Assembly (NCBI RefSeq): GCF_019424165.1
Contig: NZ_JAHZAA010000003.1
Span: 98,610-113,616 of the forward strand
DNA length: 15,007 bases
From: Desulfovibrio sp.
GTDB taxonomy: Bacteria > Desulfobacterota > Desulfovibrionia > Desulfovibrionales > Desulfovibrionaceae
Direction of reading: 5' to 3'
The position numbers and the translations under genes were made by a program. Positions 6,729-13,216 of this stretch are shown piece after piece. The notes under the pieces are model-generated. The model saw nothing but the letters and a program-made list of their open reading frames with translations, searched no databases and was not told where the DNA came from. Positions within the stretch are counted from its first letter, which is position 1. The number at the start of each line of letters is the position of its first letter.

Positions 6729-6767
6729 GGCGGGCGCGTCGTACTGATGCGCCCGCCAACTTTTTTT
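6729..6767 (+). terminator. Intrinsic terminator of lldP1
   Basis: GGCGGGCGC (6729-6737) pairs with GCGCCCGCC (6749-6757). Three further pairs (one G-U) extend the stem to 12 bp, closing a 5-nt GTACT loop. AAC and then seven T (6761-6767) follow. This is a textbook rho-independent terminator, so the second permease very likely has its own promoter. Confidence 0.88.
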
Positions 6768-6840
6768 GCCAAGAATCTTCCCCTGAATATCTTTTTTGCT
6801 TTTCGGCGCTTCACAGCAGGCCGGAAAAACAAAACTCTCT

Positions 6841-6883
6841 GTCATGCCCCAGCCCGCATAGCCGTATGCGGCTGGGGCATGAC
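6841..6883. repeat. Long hairpin between the two permease genes
   Basis: A 20-nt left arm (6841-6860) and a 19-nt right arm (6865-6883) pair along their full length with a single bulged C, around a GCCG tetraloop. The core is CATGCCCCAGC / GCTGGGGCATG. On the plus strand an A-rich stretch precedes it and no T-run follows. On the minus strand TTTTGTTTTT comes several nt later. It could be part of a small RNA, a barrier to minus-strand transcription, or a mobile-repeat remnant. Confidence 0.5.
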
Positions 6884-7101
6884 GCATATCCTGAACCAGT
6901 ATAACCGGATGTTGCAGTTCCCGGTTGTAGCCGTAGCCGAAGCGTTTTGCCCGCTACGGGGCTGCCGTTTGGGCGCGTAAATAAAAATAATTGACTGTCA
7001 CTATATGTCATTTCTTGAGAATAAGCATTTAACATTCATTGATTGAAAAGAAAACAAAGTGTACATAGTTTTTTTAAGATTTATGAAAAGCTCGAGCTAA
7101 C

Positions 7102-7108
7102 AAAGGAG
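7102..7108 (+). promoter_or_regulatory. Ribosome-binding site that fixes the lldP2 start
   Basis: AAAGGAG lies 5 nt before ATG 7114. The in-frame GTG at 7108 overlaps this site and is too close to use it, so ATG 7114 is preferred. Confidence 0.75.
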
Positions 7109-7113
7109 TGGGC

Positions 7114-8802
7114 ATGGCTATTGGAGTGTTGGCCTTATTGGCGGTTGTTCCGATTCTTGTGGCGCTGGTTCTGATGGTGGGGCTGCGCTGGCCCGCTACG
7201 CGGGCCATGCCGCTTGCGTGGTTTGTCTGCGCCGTCAGCGGCGTGATCGGTTGGAAACTGGACCTGCTGTACCTTGCGGCCCTGTCGCTGCAGGGCGTTG
7301 TTGTGGCGATTGGTGTTTTGATTATTGTTTTTGGCGCCATCCTCATCCTGTACACACTGGAAGAGAGCGGTGGCATGGAAACCATTCAGCACGGTATGCA
7401 GGGCGTCAGCCGGGACCGGCGTATCCAGGCCATCATCATCGGCTTCATGTTCGCGGCCTTTATTGAAGGCGCGGCCGGTTTCGGCACGCCTGCGGCCCTG
7501 GCGGCCCCGCTTTTGCTGGCTCTTGGCTTTCCAGCCATGGCTGCCGCCGTTATTTGCCTTGTGTTCAACTCTGTGCCTGTAACCTTTGGCGCTGTGGGAA
7601 CCCCTGTTATTGTGGGCTTTGGCTTTCTGAAGGGCAGCGTGGCCGAAGCCGTGGCTGCCAATCCCGGTCTGCCGTTCAGCAGCTATGACGCCTTTTGCAA
7701 GGCCGTGGGCGAATGGGCTACCATCATGCACGCGCCTATGGCCATCATCATCACCATTTTTATGCTGGGCTTTCTGACGCGCTTTTTCGGCCCTGAAAAA
7801 TCCTGGGCTGCTGGCTTTCGCGCCTGGAAGTACTGTGTGTTCGCCGCAGTGTGCTTTCTTGTGCCGTACCTTTTGTGCGCCTGGCTGCTTGGGCCGGAAT
7901 TTCCCGCCATGCTGGGCGGCCTTTTGGGCCTTGGCGTTGTGGTGTGGGCAACAAAGAAGGGCTTTTGCGTACCCAAGGACGTGTGGGAATTCGCACCTTC
8001 CAGCCAGTGGGACAAAGCCTGGACAGGCACAGTACCCGCCAGCACCAAGATCGAGTTTCACGCCAGCATGAGCCAGCTGCGCGCGTGGCTGCCGTATGTG
8101 ATCATCTGCCTGCTGCTGGTTATCTCGCGCATACCTTCGTTGGGACTCAAGGGCTGGCTGTCCAGCCAGAAGATCAGCTTCAACAACATTCTGGGCTTTA
8201 CCGGCGTCAATGCCAGCATTGACTATCTGTACCTGCCCGGGACCTTCTTTATCGTGGTGTCGCTGCTGACCATCATGCTGCATAAAATGCCCGGCCAGGC
8301 TGTTTCCCGTGCCTGGAAGGAAAGCTTCCGCAAAATGAAGTCGCCCACCATTGCCCTGGTTTTCGCTGTGGCTATGGTGTCCATCTTCCGCGGTTCCGCG
8401 GCCAATCCTGCTGGAGTTCCTTCCATGCCTCTTGCCCTGGCTGAGGCTGTGGGCGCTTTTGCAGGTTCGGTGTGGCCCATGCTTGCAGCCTTTGTGGGCG
8501 GCCTGGGGGCCTTTATCACCGGTTCCAACACGGTTTCCGACCTTATGTTTGCTGAATTCCAGTGGAACATGGCCGGAACCCTGGAACTGCCGCGTCAGAT
8601 CATCGTGGCTGCGCAGGCCGTGGGCGGCGCTATGGGCAACATGATCTGCGTACACAATATCGTTGCTGCCTGCGCGGTTGTGGGTCTTTCCGGCCGTGAA
8701 GGCGAAGTGCTCCGCCGTACGTTCTGGCCCTTCCTGCTGTACGGCCTTGTGGTGGGCACCATCTGCTGGGTGCTGGTGATCGTCAACCCCACGGTGTTCT
8801 AA
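7114..8802 (+). CDS. Lactate permease family carrier, copy 2
   Basis: This 562-residue polytopic membrane protein belongs to the same family as copy 1 but is clearly divergent. The shared signature is FIEGAAGFGTPAALAAPLLL (about 116-135). The second hallmark is GGLGAFITGSNTVSDLMF. Where copy 1 has GKMISPQSISVA, this protein has GNMICVHNIVAA, so it falls in a different subfamily and may prefer another hydroxy or keto acid. An insert with KGSVAEAVAANPGLPFSSYD follows the signature. ATG 7114 has AAAGGAG at 7102-7108. Codon use is less C-biased than in copy 1, with more TTT, TTG and GTT. It is separated from copy 1 by a terminator, which suggests separate control. Lactate is the default substrate, but this is inferred from family only. 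Confidence 0.88.
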   Translation: MAIGVLALLAVVPILVALVLMVGLRWPATRAMPLAWFVCAVSGVIGWKLDLLYLAALSLQGVVVAIGVLIIVFGAILILYTLEESGGMETIQHGMQGVSRDRRIQAIIIGFMFAAFIEGAAGFGTPAALAAPLLLALGFPAMAAAVICLVFNSVPVTFGAVGTPVIVGFGFLKGSVAEAVAANPGLPFSSYDAFCKAVGEWATIMHAPMAIIITIFMLGFLTRFFGPEKSWAAGFRAWKYCVFAAVCFLVPYLLCAWLLGPEFPAMLGGLLGLGVVVWATKKGFCVPKDVWEFAPSSQWDKAWTGTVPASTKIEFHASMSQLRAWLPYVIICLLLVISRIPSLGLKGWLSSQKISFNNILGFTGVNASIDYLYLPGTFFIVVSLLTIMLHKMPGQAVSRAWKESFRKMKSPTIALVFAVAMVSIFRGSAANPAGVPSMPLALAEAVGAFAGSVWPMLAAFVGGLGAFITGSNTVSDLMFAEFQWNMAGTLELPRQIIVAAQAVGGAMGNMICVHNIVAACAVVGLSGREGEVLRRTFWPFLLYGLVVGTICWVLVIVNPTVF

Positions 8803-9039
8803 GATATTCACGCGCTCATCGGGCTGACGCATCTGGCATGCATGCTGTAGGCTCATGCCCCTGCGGTTCCGGGCGGCTGCCGAACACGGCCCCGCCCCGG
8901 AACGCGCCAGAGCATAGTTATTGCCAGTGCGTTGCGCCTTGTTTTGCGGTGGTGGGCAGGCAGACGGTGGCCGCAAAGGTCGCGGCAGCATGCCCCGCTG
9001 CAAGGCCGAGGTGAGCACCTGGCAGCCTTGAGAATACAT
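8803..9039 (+). other. Long 3' region after lldP2
   Basis: No gene was found between the lldP2 stop and the terminator at 9040. It contains a hairpin with arms GTTCCGGGCGG (8866-8876) and CCGCCCCGGAAC (8892-8903), pairing fully with one bulged base. No T-run follows, so transcription probably continues to the next terminator. Confidence 0.5.
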
Positions 9040-9107
9040 AAATGACCCGTTTCAACTCAGGTCTGTACCAACGGTACTGTGCCTGTGCTGAAGCGGGTCA
9101 TTTTTTT
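9040..9107 (+). terminator. Intrinsic terminator with internal branch, between lldP2 and thiF
   Basis: AAATGACCCG (9040-9049) pairs with CGGGTCATTT (9094-9103). The stem extends inward by TTTCA/TGAAG with one G-U pair, and a T7 run (9101-9107) overlaps the 3' arm. Inside the loop sit CAGG (9058-9061)/CCTG (9082-9085) and GTACC-AAC-GGTAC (9065-9077). The polarity fits plus-strand transcription (lldP2 or a small RNA). The A-rich 5' side may also give weak termination for the opposing thi operon. Confidence 0.75.
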
Positions 9108-9220
9108 GAGGAAATAAGGACGGATTTTCTGAAGCCCGCCAGCCGGGTTTTGGGCTGAAGCTTTTAACTTTGCGTTGCATCAAAGCACATTACGCCATGC
9201 CAGGGCTGTGGATATCATAA

Positions 9221-9251
9221 CCTCCGGCAGCCGCGCTTCGGCAGCCGGAGG
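9221..9251 (-). terminator. Hairpin downstream of thiF, probable thi operon end
   Basis: CCTCCGGC (9221-9228) pairs with GCCGGAGG (9244-9251). Past a symmetric A-A mismatch, GCCG (9230-9233) pairs with CGGC (9239-9242) around a CGCTT loop. It lies about 50 nt after the thiF stop. On the minus strand only TTATGATAT follows, a weak T tract. On the plus strand cTTTT follows. Confidence 0.45.
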
Positions 9252-9299
9252 CTTTTATGTGTCGGATGGCTTCTGTTTTTGTGCGTTTTCTGTTTCGGT

Positions 9300-9944
9300 T
9301 CAAAGGACGGTTTCCGGCATGTGCGGGCTGCCGAGCAGCATCTCCAGTACGGCATCGGCCAGCAGGGCCGCCGCCTCTGTTACGCGGGGAGCCAGTGGCG
9401 GAGCCATGAGGATATCTGTAGTAAAGTCGCCCACCAGAACGAGGTTGCCGAGCCTGCGCCGCCCCATGGGAGCGCCGCCGAAGCCCCCCATGCCGGAAGC
9501 GCTGGCGACGCGGTGGCCGGCCAGCAGGGCGGTTTCAACAAAAAGGCTTTTGTCTTCAGGATTGTCCAGCGCCTCCACCCATATGGGGCAGGTGGGCAGC
9601 AGGTCCGGCAGGCTGGTGCTGGTAATGCGCGTTTTGCGGGCGTCCACCGCCATCCGGGGGTTCAGCTCCAGCAATATCTCATGCAGGGCGTCCACCTTGC
9701 AGCGGCCCACATGGCGTGGCCAGTACTGCTGCCGGTTGAGGTTGGAAGCGTCCACCACGTCATCGTCCACCAGGGTCAGGTGCTCCACGCCGCTGCGGGC
9801 CAGCATAAGGGCCGCATTGGAACCGAGACCGCCCGCACCGGCGATGCCGATGCGGGCCTGCTGCAATATTGCCAGATGCTCCGGGGCCAGATAGCGGCCA
9901 AGCCCCTGGCGCAGGGGATTTGCTACGGATGTTTTTTCTTTCAT
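9300..9944 (-). CDS. thiF: ThiS adenylyltransferase ThiF (short type)
   Basis: This 214-residue E1-like enzyme adenylates the C-terminal glycine of ThiS with ATP, so that ThiS can be converted to the thiocarboxylate that feeds sulfur to thiazole synthesis. The nucleotide-binding loop GIAGAGGLGS lies at about 33-42. The acidic LVDDDVVDASNLNRQQY follows at 58-74, and GRCKVDAL (K83) is the usual ATP-contact region. Only two cysteines are present (in GRC and PTC), so the paired CxxC zinc motifs of longer ThiF/MoeB proteins are absent. Length fits the compact ThiF type common in anaerobes. The start ATG 9944 lies 1 nt after the thiH stop with no strong Shine-Dalgarno sequence, so translation is probably coupled to thiH. 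An upstream extension to 10094 lies inside thiH and is rejected. It is the last gene of the operon. Confidence 0.9.
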   Translation of the reverse strand: MKEKTSVANPLRQGLGRYLAPEHLAILQQARIGIAGAGGLGSNAALMLARSGVEHLTLVDDDVVDASNLNRQQYWPRHVGRCKVDALHEILLELNPRMAVDARKTRITSTSLPDLLPTCPIWVEALDNPEDKSLFVETALLAGHRVASASGMGGFGGAPMGRRRLGNLVLVGDFTTDILMAPPLAPRVTEAAALLADAVLEMLLGSPHMPETVL

Positions 9945-9945
9945 G

Positions 9946-11070
9946 TCATGCCCATGCGCCCACGGGATCTTCCCAGTCCTTGAGCACGGGCTGGTAACCC
10001 ATGCCTGCGAGGGCCGAGACCATCTGCTCCAGGCTACGGCCGTCGGTGATTTCAAACTGACCGGGATTATGGGCGTCTTCTGTGGCACGCCCACCCACGG
10101 CAGTGGACACGCCCGCAGATACCCGCGTTACACCCAGCGGCAGCAGGTGATCACGCATAAAGGCGCTTTCGCGGCTGGAACAGGTGATGCCCGCCCTTGG
10201 CAGAAAGCAGCGCAGCGCTGTTACGTATTGCACCAGATGGCGGTCATCCAGGGCATGCGGCACGTCAAAATTGCCCTCATGGGGGCAGATGCGCGGTATG
10301 GATACACTCACATCCATGCCGGGGTAGTGCCGTTGCAGCCACCAGGCGTGCAGTCCCGTGGCGAAGGCGTCCTGCTCGAAAGAGTCCAGGCCCAGCAGCG
10401 CGCCAACGCCCATGGATCGCATGCCGGCCTGTGCGGCGCGCTGGGGCGCGTTGAGGCGAAAGGCATAGTCGCGCTTGGGACCGGCAGGATGCAGCCAGGC
10501 GTACAGCTCAGGAGTATAGGTTTCCTGAAACATGGTCATGCTGTCCACACCCGCATCCACAAGCATGGCATACTCTTCGGTGGTGAGGGAGTATACCTCG
10601 ATGCCGACTGAGGCGAACAAAGGCTTGATGCGCCGGGCCACAGCGGCGATATACTCCGGCGAAGACAGATGCCGTGCGTCGCCGGTAAGCAGCAGGATAT
10701 GCTGAAAACCGAGATCAGCCACGGCTTTGGCCTCGGCAGCGGCTTCATCCACGCTGAGGTGGCGGCGGGCCTGCTTGTTTTTGGCATTGAAGCCACAGTA
10801 GCGGCACTGGTTTGTGCAGACGTCCGAGACGTAGAGCGGCGTGAAGATATGCACCGCCCGGCCGAAAAAGCGCAGGGTCAGCTCGTGGGCGCGCCGGGCC
10901 ATCAGCTCCAGATGGGGGCTGGCCGCAGGGGAGAGCAGGGCCAGAAAGTCCTCGGGTTGAAGGATGTTTTTTTGCAAGGCGGAAAAAACGTGTTCCTCTG
11001 TGGCCGCCTGTACTGCATCAGCTCGGCGTTGCGCGGGCCATGCCTGCAAGATGTTTTGAAAAGTTTCCAT
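9946..11070 (-). CDS. thiH: 2-iminoacetate synthase ThiH (tyrosine lyase, radical SAM)
   Basis: This 374-residue radical SAM enzyme cleaves tyrosine to dehydroglycine (2-iminoacetate) and p-cresol, giving the glycine-derived unit for the thiazole ring. The 4Fe-4S motif CTNQCRYC provides C85, C89 and C92 (CxxxCxxC). The flanking sequence IFTPLYVSDVC and GFNAKNK is characteristic of ThiH. The SIPRICPHEG and SAGVSTAVGG segments of the C-terminal half are also typical. Start ATG 11070 is preceded by GAGGGGG overlapping the thiG stop, only 10 nt apart. A longer reading frame reaching 11316 runs into thiG and is rejected. Use of ThiH instead of glycine oxidase (ThiO) fits an anaerobic lifestyle. 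Confidence 0.95.
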   Translation of the reverse strand: METFQNILQAWPAQRRADAVQAATEEHVFSALQKNILQPEDFLALLSPAASPHLELMARRAHELTLRFFGRAVHIFTPLYVSDVCTNQCRYCGFNAKNKQARRHLSVDEAAAEAKAVADLGFQHILLLTGDARHLSSPEYIAAVARRIKPLFASVGIEVYSLTTEEYAMLVDAGVDSMTMFQETYTPELYAWLHPAGPKRDYAFRLNAPQRAAQAGMRSMGVGALLGLDSFEQDAFATGLHAWWLQRHYPGMDVSVSIPRICPHEGNFDVPHALDDRHLVQYVTALRCFLPRAGITCSSRESAFMRDHLLPLGVTRVSAGVSTAVGGRATEDAHNPGQFEITDGRSLEQMVSALAGMGYQPVLKDWEDPVGAWA

Positions 11071-11080
11071 TACTGCCCCC

Positions 11081-11884
11081 TCAGCGCAAAAAGCCCGTAA
11101 GAGGGGACGAGGCGTCGGCTCCGGCGGCCATACCGCGTACACTTCCAAGCCCTGAAAGCCATGCGTTGCGTCCGGCCCGGACGGCTTCACCGAATGCGCG
11201 TGCCATGCCCACGGGATCATGGGCCGAAGCGATGGCGGTGTTGACCAGACAGGCGGCGGCCCCCATTTCCATAGCTTCGCAGGCCTGCGAAGGACGGCCG
11301 ATGCCTGCATCCACAATAACGGGCAGATCTATTTCTTCGATGAGGATGGCGATCATTTCCTTGGTGCGCAGCCCCCTGTTGGTCCCGATGGGCGAACCCA
11401 GCGGCATGACGGCGGCTGCTCCGGCTTCGACGCAGGCCCGGGCCACGTACAGGTCGGCGTTGATGTAGGGCAGCACGGTAAATCCTTCTTTGGCAAGAAC
11501 TTCTGTGGCTTTTGCCGTTTCATAGCCATCGGGCAGCAGGTGGCGTGTGTCGGATATGACTTCAATCTTTATCCAGTCTCCGCAACCGGCGGCGCGGGCC
11601 AGTCGGGCCAGCCGCACTGCTTCTTCGGCGTTGCGCGCGCCCGAGGTATTGGGCAAAAGCCGCATGTGGCCGGGAATGTGGCCCATGATGCCCTGAGAAG
11701 CGTTTTGTCCTGACGTTGTGGTGGTGGGTTTGTCCACCCGGCGCATGGCCACGGTAATGACCTCGGCTCCGCTGGCTTCGGCCACTGCGGGGATAAGCCC
11801 GTCAGAACCGTATTTTCCCGTGCCGATGAAAAGGCGGCTGCCGAGGTTGATGCCGCCCAGAACAAAGGGGTCGCTGCTATTCAT
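11081..11884 (-). CDS. thiG: Thiazole synthase ThiG
   Basis: This 267-residue TIM-barrel enzyme condenses deoxyxylulose 5-phosphate, dehydroglycine and the ThiS thiocarboxylate into the thiazole phosphate. The Schiff-base lysine is K106 in DWIKIEVI. Other conserved stretches are LFIGTGKY, EVITVAMRRV, NTSGARNAEEAVRLARLAR, VLPYINADLYVARACVEAG, VMPLGSPIGTNRGL and VDAGIGRPSQACEAMEMGA. It is complete and of normal size. ATG 11884 has GGAGA a few nt upstream. It is separated from thiS by 306 nt, unusually wide for partners that act in one complex. Its stop overlaps the thiH ribosome-binding site. Confidence 0.96.
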   Translation of the reverse strand: MNSSDPFVLGGINLGSRLFIGTGKYGSDGLIPAVAEASGAEVITVAMRRVDKPTTTTSGQNASQGIMGHIPGHMRLLPNTSGARNAEEAVRLARLARAAGCGDWIKIEVISDTRHLLPDGYETAKATEVLAKEGFTVLPYINADLYVARACVEAGAAAVMPLGSPIGTNRGLRTKEMIAILIEEIDLPVIVDAGIGRPSQACEAMEMGAAACLVNTAIASAHDPVGMARAFGEAVRAGRNAWLSGLGSVRGMAAGADASSPLTGFLR

Positions 11885-12190
11885 GACATTCTCCGCGCAA
11901 AGGCGCTGCTGAAGATTGTGTGCTGCTGCAAAATATTACGCCGCCGTTTTCAAAGGTCATGCCGTGTTTTGCTCATGCGGAGCTTTGCTGCGCCATGGGG
12001 CTGAAAGCGGCTTGTGCTGTGCGGCAATATTGTACAGGCATGGGAAGAAGCGTTTGCGTCTGCTTGTCGTAACGGCTGTTTTATGCGCAGCCTGCTGCGC
12101 AAACAGGCCGTCCGGTTGTGCACTGGGTTGGCCGGGCAGGTTCTCACAATATGCACGCAGACAGTCAAAGGTTTCTGATGGCAGGCTGCT
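11885..12190 (-). other. 306-nt gap between thiS and thiG
   Basis: No credible gene was found. The best minus-strand ORF (11950-12168) starts at TTG without a ribosome-binding site and has no recognisable family. The gap contains a hairpin at about 12078-12106: CTGTTT + GCGCAG, CAGG loop, then CTGCGC + a 3-nt bulge + AAACAG on the minus strand. This could be an mRNA processing or stabilising element. Confidence 0.55.
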
Positions 12191-12391
12191 CTAGCCGCCG
12201 CCTACAAAATGCACAATCTCCAGTTTATCGCCTTGTTGCAGAAAGGTTTGCGCAAATGCCTCTCTGGCGAGGATGTGGCCGTTGCGTTCCACCACCACCG
12301 TGTTGGTCTTATGCCCGCGCTCGGCCAGAAACTGGGCCACGCTGGCATTGGGAGCACAACTTTCGGTCTGCCCGTTGACCATAATGTTCAT
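12191..12391 (-). CDS. thiS: Sulfur carrier protein ThiS
   Basis: This is a 66-residue ubiquitin-like sulfur carrier. It begins MNIMVNGQ, has the family VAQFLAERG helix region and VVVERNG strand, ends DKLEIVHFVGGG, and so carries the C-terminal Gly-Gly that ThiF adenylates and that becomes the thiocarboxylate. Length is typical. ATG 12391 is set by GGAGG at 12398-12402. A longer in-frame ORF to 12502 would run through the riboswitch terminator and is rejected. It is the first gene after the TPP riboswitch and terminator. Confidence 0.94.
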   Translation of the reverse strand: MNIMVNGQTESCAPNASVAQFLAERGHKTNTVVVERNGHILAREAFAQTFLQQGDKLEIVHFVGGG

Positions 12392-12461
12392 GAAGAACCT
12401 CCATAGCTTACAGAGCCTGTTTCGGGCTGCGGGCTTGTGATTTCTGGGCCTTTCAGGGCGC

Positions 12462-12493
12462 AAAAAAACCCGCAGAACCAATACGGCTGCGGG
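12462..12493 (-). terminator. Attenuator terminator of the thi operon
   Basis: On the minus strand CCCGCAG (12493-12487) and CTGCGGG (12475-12469) form a 7-bp GC-rich stem with an 11-nt loop, followed by T7 (12468-12462). It lies between the TPP aptamer and thiS, the standard place for a ligand-controlled terminator. Confidence 0.9.
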
Positions 12494-12519
12494 CAAGCAC
12501 AAACCTGTTTCCAGGCTGG

Positions 12520-12634
12520 CCAGCTTCCCTTCGTCGGCACTATCCGCGTCAGGTGCAGAACCGCGTTTTTTTGCGCGATTCTAGGGGTCAGGGCGCGTAA
12601 GCCCTTTCTCAGCCATGATGGCTCCCCCAGCCGG
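12520..12634 (-). ncRNA. TPP riboswitch (THI element)
   Basis: The conserved THI-box signatures appear in order on the minus strand. P1 is CCGGC (12634-12630) with GCTGG (12524-12520). Next come the GGGG strand, AGCC/GGCT and the invariant CTGAGA (12612-12607), then an optional AGGGC/GCCCT stem and GACCCC. Further on are an AGAA/TTCT arm, CACCTGA, GGATA (12545-12541), GTGCCGACG and AGGGAAG. The order and the two ligand-contact regions match TPP aptamers. It starts about where the predicted promoter places the transcript 5' end and is followed by a terminator, so TPP should reduce thiSGHF transcription. Confidence 0.95.
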
Positions 12635-12641
12635 TTTTTTG

Positions 12642-12670
12642 AAGATAGACCCATGCCGGGCGGAATGCAA
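12642..12670 (-). promoter_or_regulatory. Sigma-70 promoter of the thi operon
   Basis: On the minus strand TTGCAT (12670-12665) and TATCTT (12647-12642) are separated by exactly 17 nt. The predicted start at about 12635 coincides with the 5' edge of the TPP aptamer, which is strong positional support. Confidence 0.7.
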
Positions 12671-13216
12671 GCCCGCCGGGAAGGCGGAAACGTGCCGCTC
12701 GGGAAGCAGGGCAGCGGCGCAGGTGGCGCCGGAGCCGGAAAGGAAAAAACAACTCTCCGATTTTTTGCACAAAAAAGCACAAGGGACATTTTTTTTATTT
12801 TGAAAGGGCCGCGAAGCTTCCGTTGAAGCATGCATGCTTTCATGAATAGGAATTGTTAATATTTTAGGGTGTTATGCAGGAATGTGCATCGGGTACGGCA
12901 TCTGCGGCTGGCCTGCCGAACTGTTTTCACGGTACCGGCGGTACGTAAAGTGCTCTGACCGGCATGGACAGAGGCGTCTGAAGGGTGTAGCAGAAAAACA
13001 AGGAGTATTGCCGAAGACATGTATTGCCTGGTTTAGATGCAGTTTTTGGTTTTACTGTGGCAATTTTTCAGTGAAAATTTCTTTGAGGAGGCCTGCTGTA
13101 TAAGCAACTGTTTTGGTGTGAAACACCATTGCCTGCGCATGCGGATAAAGCTGCGCAGAGTATGGCTTGTTGCCTGATCGATAAAGTCGATTCAAGTCCA
13201 GACGGGAGAATTTGCA
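12671..13216. other. Divergent spacer between the thi promoter and cstA
   Basis: About 545 nt contain no convincing gene. Visible elements are the palindrome AAGCATGCATGCTT (12826-12839) and an AT-rich patch around 12850-12868. Three small hairpins lie near cstA: TGGTGT-GAA-ACACCA (13114-13128), CTGCGCA/TGCGCAG (13133-13139/13152-13158) and ATCGA-TAAAG-TCGAT (13177-13191). The cstA promoter was not identified with confidence. Confidence 0.5.

Larger units (their letters stand above)
6768..7113. other. Structured spacer and likely promoter region of lldP2
   Basis: This spacer of about 345 nt has no gene. Its left half holds the hairpin at 6841-6883, then AACCGG (6903-6908)/CCGGTT (6921-6926) and CCGTAGC (6931-6937)/GCTACGG (6951-6957). 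Its right half, from about 6978, turns strongly AT-rich, as promoter regions do. It holds TGACTGTCA (6992-7000) plus a second TGTCA (7006-7010). A weak sigma-70-like pair is TTGATT 7039-7044 with TACATA 7062-7067 at 17-nt spacing. Confidence 0.45.

Noticed and set aside
7135..9039. Long minus-strand ORF (634 codons) opposite lldP2
   Set aside because: It has the same shadow composition (Gly/His/Gln rich), runs through the lldP2 spacer, and has no recognised family.
11950..12168. 72-codon minus-strand ORF in the thiS-thiG gap
   Set aside because: It starts at TTG without a Shine-Dalgarno sequence, and the composition is not protein-like for this genome.
12882..13103. 73-codon plus-strand ORF upstream of cstA
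   Set aside because: The purine-rich stretch is too close to the start to serve as a ribosome-binding site, and no family is seen.
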